Origin: Heterobilharzia americana
Taxonomy: Eukaryota; Platyhelminthes; Trematoda; Strigeidida; Schistosomatidae
Direction of reading: 5' to 3'
NCBI GenBank assembly: GCA_944470555.2
Contig: OX104132.1
Coordinates: 13,277,755 to 13,341,754, forward strand
Length of the DNA stretch: 64,000 bases
The position numbers and the translations under genes are program-made. The notes under the pieces are model-generated. The model was not told the origin of the DNA. It worked only from the letters and a program-made list of their open reading frames with translations, and ran no database searches. Shown piece by piece: positions 57,560 through 64,000 of this stretch; position 1 is the first letter of the stretch, and each line of letters opens with the position of its first letter.

Positions 57560-58460
57560 TCCTCAAGGAAGCAGAAATCAGATCCAACACTTCTACTTTT
57601 TTTTAACCATCAACTCATATTACCGTGCCGCCAGCATTCATGTTTATTGAACACAGTACACAGATAATTGAACATCCGTAATTTGGAACTTAAGGTTATG
57701 GTGGGAAATTTCGTAATATACAGCGAATATTTCGTTGGAAAAAAGTTATATTTGTGCTAAATCTTATTGTGATATGCCTATGGTGTATTCTTCTTAAATA
57801 CAAACTCAACAATAAGCACGAATAAAGTATGTGTGACATTTTCCTGATTACTCTACAAGTTTATTACGCGTTTATATATTTCAAGTTTGCTTATACTATA
57901 TGTTTACCTATTCAGTAGTCCAAAACATCAGGGTGATGTAGCTTGGAGTTCCTTATTCCAGATTCCATTGCTAGCTGCTATTCGTTACCCGTTTGAAATT
58001 ACCTGGAGTACTGAATATCGCAGAATGAGGCCATGCATGAAAAGTAGTTAATAAACTCAGTCTGATGGTCAATATTACAAGCTATTAGTCTTGTCAATGC
58101 TGCCTTGTAAGCGCCGTTAGTGACAGTATTTTGAATGAAATAGCCTAGTAATTTAAACCGTTCCGCTGTGAAATTAGTCTTCCTAGACATTTACGTATAT
58201 ATGTGGGAATCTTTACAGTCTTTTAGATACTTCTGTTAACTTCCCTCTTTTAAGCATTAATAAATGAGATGGATTTTCCACTTTCTCTATAAAACTCCAT
58301 CGATAACTGACAGGATAACACTCTTTACATCAACATACTCTGAAAACACTTTATGACCTGAGTAGTTACTTTCTTTCTAACGGATTTTATCTTTTTTTTC
58401 GAATTTCAAGTTTTATCAACATTATTTTAAGGTCAATTGAACCTACACTTAAACAATTAG
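57560..58460. other. No gene recognised
   Basis: AT-rich; no named feature. Confidence 0.4.
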
Positions 58461-58466
58461 CATTTC

Positions 58467-58860
58467 TAGTAATGATGGGTAGTGGCTAGCAGTGGAATCC
58501 AGGATGGGCATTTCGTCCTATTTCGGACTCACTGGTCAGCTGGATGTACCTGCTTCCCAGTGAGTGATGTTGTTCCCACCGTGGCTCGGTGGTGTAGTAG
58601 ATAACGCGCTGACGTTTGAAGCGATCGCTCTTGAGTTCCGGTGGGAACAATATCACTCACTGGAAGTAGGTACATCCAGCTGACCAGTGAGTCCAAAACA
58701 GGACGAAATGCCCATCCTGGATTCCACTGCTAGCCACTGCCCATCATTACTAAACATAGTTAAAAGACAGGAAATATCGAGGCATCCGCATAGGAACCCA
58801 TATGCCAACAGAGACTGATCAATTCGGTCCAATCAACGACGGTGTAATACTAGCAGTAAC
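58467..58860. mobile_element. Palindromic Sm-alpha-like SINE with two mirrored hammerheads
   Basis: Inverted arms 58467-58752 (ends TAGTAATGATGGG and complement) each hold a hammerhead on opposite strands. The centre has box A TGGCTCGGTGGTGTAGTAG. The flank 58753-58860 is the inverted copy of the 25.0-25.1 kb flank. Both hammerhead cores carry the same CCAG insertion between CTGA and TGAG. Confidence 0.7.
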
Positions 58861-59056
58861 ACTTAAAAAAAAATTAGCATTTTTGTCAAATATTTGTACT
58901 TTGAAAATAACTCTGACAGGTGGGGGCTAAATTATGAGTCAATATTCTAAATTACCAACTAGACGGATTAAGTAGCGCCAGTCAACCACTTTATCAGCCC
59001 TCAAAACCATATATGTTTATGATAGCCCTTTGCTAAAAGCTAGATTTCGACCGTTG

Positions 59057-59072
59057 ATATATATATATATAT
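59057..59072. repeat. Short (AT)n
   Basis: Eight AT units. Confidence 0.9.
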
Positions 59073-59159
59073 CCATGATTCATTGAAGAATGAAACATCA
59101 TGGGTGTGAACATGATTACTAGTCAATGTGAGTAACTCACACCAGCTTTTTTCTAACCT

Positions 59160-59460
59160 AAATTAAAGTACGATTAGGTTGGAAGAATGCTCAGGTTGGC
59201 TGGAACAACATTTGACACTAGTTAATGAAGTTTTTGACTCTGGGTTTTGACAGTGCAGGGAGATGTAGGGTGTTTGTCCAACTGGAGTCCTGGAAATGTT
59301 ATGGATCAGTGTTCGGGGACTCTGTTTGTTGTCACCATTGTGGAAATCAACGTAATTTTCGTAATCTTCGGCGTTCTCGACACTTTTACTAACCTTCTTC
59401 TAATTATTCTCTTCCCTTTCATATACACTTATTGACTTTTACATCATTTGTTATTTCATC
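59160..59460 (+). mobile_element. Family A tail fragment, very worn
   Basis: GGTTGGAAGAATGCTCAGGT through GTGCAGGGAGATGTAGGGTG matches, with many changes, the 'GWKK...GGQT...GRCRLPGW' tail region. Only the order of phrases supports it. Confidence 0.35.
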
Positions 59461-61040
59461 CATCATTTCCATACATGCAGCAATGAAGTATCTATGTTTA
59501 TCTGACTGACTTAGCATCTTCCGTATCAGCATTATCATTTCCGTGTATGTGATCACCTTAGGACTATTTGAAATCATTTGGATATGCTATATTCCTGGGA
59601 GCGAAATAGTGATAATGTAGAGAAATAGATAGGTGAATTACTTATGAAAAGTTCACGCTCCCGCCTTTTTTTAACCCGCATTAATAACTATCAAACAATA
59701 ATTTATCGATATTTTCTACCTACTAATGAGTAGTTTTGTCGATTTTATATATATTTCTGCTCTAGTTGCTTAACTCGTTAACTTTATTGGTACCGTATTC
59801 GAAATTAAGAAGATTATGAGTATGCGTTGAGATGCTTGAATGGAAATTCTTATGATAAGGATGTGATTGGGCAAGGATCTAAAATGTTAGATACTTCTGA
59901 TATATTTTCAAAATCACAGAAATGGTATGTTCCGTATACTACTGAGTAACATGAGTAATTGGAAAGCGCACACTAAAAGTAGGGTTGGTTCTATTATCTT
60001 GGCCTATTTGAATGAACTGTACTGAGTATAGACATATCCACTCATTCGTTAGCCGTCCGCTTTGAGATACTTTTTCCATCGAGTTTATACTGTGTTTTTT
60101 GAGTGAAAAACATCCTATAGTTATTTTAATTGACTTTTTAGTGAATATCTGGCATACATATGCGTTGGCTGTTAACTATTGGCTATCATCTTTCTAAATA
60201 CATGAGTTATTCATTTCGTTCCTGAGCATTATGGGAAGGCATATGTATGCAAGAGCTTTAGCCTAGTTTTGAAATTTCATCCAGTTAACCTCTTCTTCAA
60301 TAGCTGAATATGATAAGAGTCGTATGAAAAGTGTTTCATTATTCGTTACCTGGCAATTGGTTTCTCCCGTTATCGAGGAAATCGTGTCAGACCGGTAACA
60401 TATAGAACCAGAAGAAACACCTGATTCAGTCAACGGAAAATATTCACATTTGAAACATGATCGTCAGACTGATGAATTTAGCGGTTTCCAGTTCCTGAAA
60501 TCTGTTAGTTCAACTTGAGACATTAAACTTTCAATCTATGGAATTCACTTTCAGCATACCCTTTACAGCACATTGAAATTACCACATTTCTTTTATTGTC
60601 ATCATATTTCATAAATGAGAATCCTCTTTTTCGCCCCCATAGTATTGCTAGAAATAAACAATGCAGTACAATATGGTAAAGATTTTATATCAGGGCATTT
60701 TTGAGACACGCTTTGCTCATAAATAACGTCAGAGCGAGATCTTATTTATCAAAATAAACTATTTGGATAAGCTTGACTCAGAAATTTATCAAGATGATTC
60801 TTACCCACGAGAAAAATTATCAGCTGGTAAGTACTGGATACCTGTCTTCACTTGTTTCGATGATTCTTGTAATAAACTTTCCATAAATCTTGAGCCTAGT
60901 TGAATGCTTTGAGTTGTCGTAAAACGTTAAATTAAGAAAAAATAACTGGTACAATAACCTGCTTCTCATGTGGGAGGGTAAATCTTCAAAGTTTAGTTTT
61001 GTTTAACGGAATAGAACACCGGCAATAGAAAGGTAAATAA
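59461..61040. other. No gene recognised
   Basis: AT-rich; no exon or named repeat can be supported. Confidence 0.4.
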
Positions 61041-61069
61041 AAATATCGATGTTATTTTAAATCAAACAG

Positions 61070-61200
61070 CGAGTCCGCTCTAGTTTGAGGTATCTCCCAG
61101 GATCGAGCTCAGGAACTTCAGGTCTGATGGACGGCGCGTTAACATCCAACTCCTAGCTTGAAGTTCAAGAGTCCGCTAATTCCTAGTTCTTTCAGTTCGC
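61070..61200 (-). mobile_element. tRNA-like SINE fragment
   Basis: On the minus strand, AGGAGTTGGATGTTAACGCG is box A-like and CTGAGCTCGATCCTGGGAG is box B-like, about 20 bases apart. Other stems are lost. Confidence 0.35.
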
Positions 61201-61784
61201 GGTATAGCTCCATCGTCATCATCAAATATCATCGGTGAGCATCCACCTCACTCCCAACTTGGTGGAATCTATCATCATTTTCTCACCTCATGACAGCTCT
61301 ATCTCAAAGTATTTTTCTGAGTAGCTTAGTCAGTGGTTCTGATGATGCACCTCTCTACAAAACGAGTCATTAGAAAACGCTATGGTCAGCCCATATACTT
61401 TGCTAGCTAGATCGGAGTGATCTAGATAATGAACGGCCATATCCTCGTTTTACGCTGAGCTCATCAACGATGTACTAGAATAACTTTAGCTAACAGAGCT
61501 GAACTGCTCATATCAACTGTCCAGACACATCACTGATAAACCCAGTCTAGAACCAGAAAAACATTCATCTAGTTTCCAGACCACACGTTACACACCAATG
61601 CATCTATTTTAGTTCTTGTGTCATTCAGGTTGCATACCATTGTACTATAGGAAATTGAGGAAAACGCCCTTTGACTGGAAACAACGGGACTATAAGAATG
61701 TCAGAACAAGCAGAAAGACAATGATGACATTGGACGGAGGTCATGCTATGTCGTGAAGTGACAGAAATAAGATATATGAACCAC

Positions 61785-61985
61785 TGGTCCCGACCCATCA
61801 GCTCAATGGTAACGTGCTGGCCACATAATCTGTACATCCTAGGTTCGACCCCTGGCGGGGTCGTGGGTGCACACTGCTGAGGAGTCTCATATTAGGAAAA
61901 AACAGCTATTCAGTGCTCCCAAGTTTCCAATGTTCCTCCAAGTGATATCAGTCCATAATGAATACGAACCTGAAAGACAAAAGGT
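61785..61985 (+). mobile_element. Hammerhead SINE with dead ribozyme
   Basis: Good tRNA-like head (box A CAGCTCAATGGTAACGTGCT, box B TAGGTTCGACCCC). CTGAGGA core and stem I GCACACTG/CAGTGC remain. GGACGAAA has become GGAAAAAA, removing G12 and the stem II partner, so cleavage is not expected. Confidence 0.6.
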
Positions 61986-62356
61986 TAAGTGACCAATTTT
62001 TTCTATGCAAAATATGATTCAAATATTTGTTTTTATCCCTGATCAAAGGTCATGCTATTGACACTCTGTTAATTGATTATTAACTAGTGCCAGAGAACAC
62101 AGTTTTTGCATATTAAACTTGGTAATTATTGGCCTAATAAATAACTATATAAATGGCTATCTTTTTAGATAGATTTTACCTTCTCTGAAGTAATAAATCA
62201 TGCCGTTTCTAATTTTGTTTTGTGTGTCTTTTAGTAGTGTGGGGACAGTATTTCCAGTGGTTAGTATCCATCGTTGTGTATGTCAAAGTGTTGTCGGTGT
62301 AAAACGACGTTTCTTAGTTTGCAGTTCGTCAGTTAGGAGAGATTCTCTCTAATCAG

Positions 62357-62487
62357 GTACTATTCAATCACGTTATTTTGGTGACAACAAGGATGGTCGT
62401 GTAACATGGAAAGACCAGGTAGTCACATGGAATGAATTACAGTCTAGTAGATTTAATTTTGCCTCAAAGAAAGCGAAAATGAGTTGA
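62357..62487 (+). pseudogene. EF-hand-like coding fragment (calumenin/reticulocalbin-like)
   Basis: After a good acceptor-like stretch (ATTCTCTCTAATCAG) the frame reads TIQSRYFGDNKDGRVTWKDQ, then VVTWNELQSSRF, and a stop follows. The phrase DNKDGRVTW is that of EF-hand loops in the CREC family (calumenin, reticulocalbin), although the first loop position is Gly rather than Asp. A GT donor could follow KDQ. It may be an exon or a relic. Confidence 0.35.
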
Positions 62488-62699
62488 ATAAAAATAGAAT
62501 GATCAGATTGGATTTAACGGTTATTTCAGCCTTTATTTGTTTTATTTCACTTACCACTTTACTCCTGTTTTTTCATCCGTGCGGAACCAGAGATAAGACG
62601 CAGATCAACCAACTCACTTCACAGCATGTTGTGAAGATCAGAGGATCCGTTATCAAAAGAAGACAAAAGAAAATCAGTTGCAAAGACTGTTCACAATAG
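62484..62699 (+). other. Open frame with hydrophobic N-terminal segment
   Basis: From the ATG inside the frame: MIRLDLTVISAFICFISLTT and LLLFFHPCG form a signal- or anchor-like hydrophobic run, followed by a basic tail (KIRGSVIKRRQKK). It could be the secretory N-terminus of the neighbouring CREC-like fragments, but no direct link is visible. Confidence 0.25.
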
Positions 62700-62771
62700 A
62701 ATGTTAGCCAGTCTAGCCGTGGGATTTCTCAAAGAATTCATGAACATCAGCTGAGAGTAGAGTAAGATGAC

Positions 62772-62933
62772 ATGACCTCCTTAGTTTCAATGCATTCAGA
62801 CAATCACGATCATAAATTTGACGATGAGAATGTGGAAATCCTCCAAAGAGCAGGTTCAAAAGTATCAAGCGAGTTTGTAGAAGTATTGGGCTCACACGAA
62901 AAGTCAATCATCCATCAACTAAGAGCAAATTGA
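62772..62933 (+). pseudogene. CREC-like N-terminal fragment
   Basis: A 53-codon frame: MTSLVSMHSDNHDHKFDDEN, then VEILQRAGSKVSSEFVEVLG. The acidic DNHDHKFDDEN stretch resembles the segment of calumenin/reticulocalbin before the first EF-hand ('H..FDH..FLG'). No intact EF-hand follows in frame. Confidence 0.3.
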
Positions 62934-63000
62934 TCAAACAAATCAATAATGATGAATAGTGTGACAACAACAGATAGCACAATTCCCCTCCAAGAATGAC

Positions 63001-63195
63001 TGGAGGATATTTAATGTCAAAGAGGTCAAGATGTATCAAAAATCTCTCTTTTCTAAGTTATAACTGAATAACATTCGTGTTACATTCGAATATGCTTCAA
63101 TTCTTCATGAATTCAATGATGAAGATGTCACCAAGTCTGGTGATGAAAATTCCATGACAGAATATCAAAGCTCAGAGAGCATCAAACCACCTTGA
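63001..63195 (+). pseudogene. CREC-like EF-hand fragment
   Basis: One frame with a single TAA: WRIFNVKEVKMYQKSLFSKL, stop, then FEYASILHEFNDEDVTKSGD and ENSMTEYQ. The second part parallels 'FLHPEE...EDIDKNADGFIDLEEY' of calumenins, but the Gly of the calcium loop is lost. Confidence 0.3.
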
Positions 63196-63707
63196 CTGTA
63201 TAAATAACAAGTTTGATATACAAAAGGGAGGATATTTAGACCACATTTTAAATGGAAAACATTTATCACTCAGCTATCTGTCTATCTATCCACTCTAAAA
63301 AGGGTGAGAAGTTTGCATATTACTTCATCTTAACTGAAGACGCGACCAGTAGGCATATGAATCAAAACCTTGAAACTAGAGCATAAAGCATGTTGCAAGC
63401 TTTGAAATGTTGCTGTCATTGTAAGCATTCTTTCTGTCTGTCTTGTTGTATAATCTCAACTATCTACATTTGTTATTGTCAGTTTACGATTATGTTGAGT
63501 AATAATGTCAGTGGGATGATTGAAATGGAGCCGAGTATTGTTTCGTCACCATGGTTTCCATGTTGTTCCAAATATCAGTGACAGTTCAGGTTTGTGTATA
63601 CAGAGAAGTCACCAGAACTTACATGACTCTTTTATACTGGTTCACTTCAAATAGACAAACTTTAGAAATGTGTAACGTCACACACTTCCTCAAAATCAAT
63701 ATCCTAG

Positions 63708-63968
63708 GGTTCGACAACATTCAACACTGATGCTGATCTTGATAGTTTAAATGGACTCGCTAAGCTGAAGGCACCTGGTCAAGCATCCTGGCCATTTTGG
63801 CACGCTGTCATGTTACGTTGCGCTGCTCGTATTCGACTCTGTAGCCAGTTAGTTGGAATGCATCGGTATCTTGGCACAACCACCCAAATATACTATTCCA
63901 TCCGACTACGCTATCGTGTTCTTCCTTGGTCTCGTATTCGTGGGTATACAACAAGTCCGAATAATTAG
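63708..63968 (+). CDS. Exon-like open stretch, unrecognised protein
   Basis: The frame is open for 86 codons after a TAG that could be an acceptor (ATCCTAG at 63701-63707). It reads TTFNTDADLDSLNGLAKLKA, then PGQASWPFWHAVMLRCAARI, RLCSQLVGMHRYLGTTTQIY and YSIRLRYRVLPWSRIRGYTT. The Trp/Arg/Tyr content, the higher GC and the synonymous-looking codon use set it apart from nearby DNA and suggest real coding sequence. I do not recognise the family. It ends at TAG just before the window edge, unless a donor such as GG|GTATAC (about 63937) is used. Confidence 0.4.
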   Translation, partial: GSTTFNTDADLDSLNGLAKLKAPGQASWPFWHAVMLRCAARIRLCSQLVGMHRYLGTTTQIYYSIRLRYRVLPWSRIRGYTTSPNN

Positions 63969-64000
63969 TGATTGGTTTTTGCGTTTGTCAAGTTCGCACC

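Noticed and set aside
61785..61985. Active hammerhead ribozyme in the 61.9-kb SINE
   Set aside because: GGACGAAA is replaced by GGAAAAAA, which removes an invariant core base and a stem II pair.

Overview
The window looks like schistosome (blood fluke) nuclear DNA. It is mostly AT-rich. It holds two small host genes split by kilobase-sized introns. The rest is almost entirely non-LTR retrotransposon, Penelope-like and tRNA-derived SINE debris. Several of the SINEs carry hammerhead-ribozyme cores, a combination known from the schistosome Sm-alpha type repeats. The species cannot be fixed from the sequence alone.

Layout. 1-9.1 kb: comparatively GC-rich decayed sequence with no recognisable gene, apart from a broken coding-like stretch at 8.63-9.13 kb. 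10.2-12.3 kb: broken CR1-like retrotransposon with a PHD-finger first ORF and the start of an endonuclease. 15.1-19.1 kb: two wrecked copies of a second non-LTR family ('family A', RTE/SR2-like). 21.0-31.2 kb: plus-strand ECHDC3-like gene, four exons seen; the 5' exon with the start codon was not found. 32.6-45.0 kb: plus-strand BLOC1S2, complete in four exons and about 132 residues. 45.4-57.6 kb: four minus-strand copies of a third non-LTR family ('family B', RTE-like), all sharing one 3' terminus. They are mixed with SINEs, long TA tracts and a roughly 358-bp GCCA microsatellite. 58.5-64 kb: a palindromic hammerhead SINE, tRNA-like repeats, scattered EF-hand (calumenin-like) fragments, and an open exon-like stretch at the right edge that I cannot name.

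The two genes are tandem, separated by about 1.5 kb. The first encodes a crotonase-fold protein that lacks both catalytic glutamates of enoyl-CoA hydratase. The second encodes a coiled-coil subunit of the BLOC-1/BORC lysosome-positioning complexes. No functional link between them is implied.

The most unusual structure is a recurring architecture. tRNA-like SINE units, several carrying a type I hammerhead, sit as head-to-head inverted pairs, so either strand would present a ribozyme or its remnant. Other notable points are a 262-nt inverted repeat with one mismatch that encloses Penelope-like remnants inside an ECHDC3 intron, and microsatellites that grew inside transposon coding sequence (GCCA in family B, CA in a Penelope-like GIY-YIG domain).
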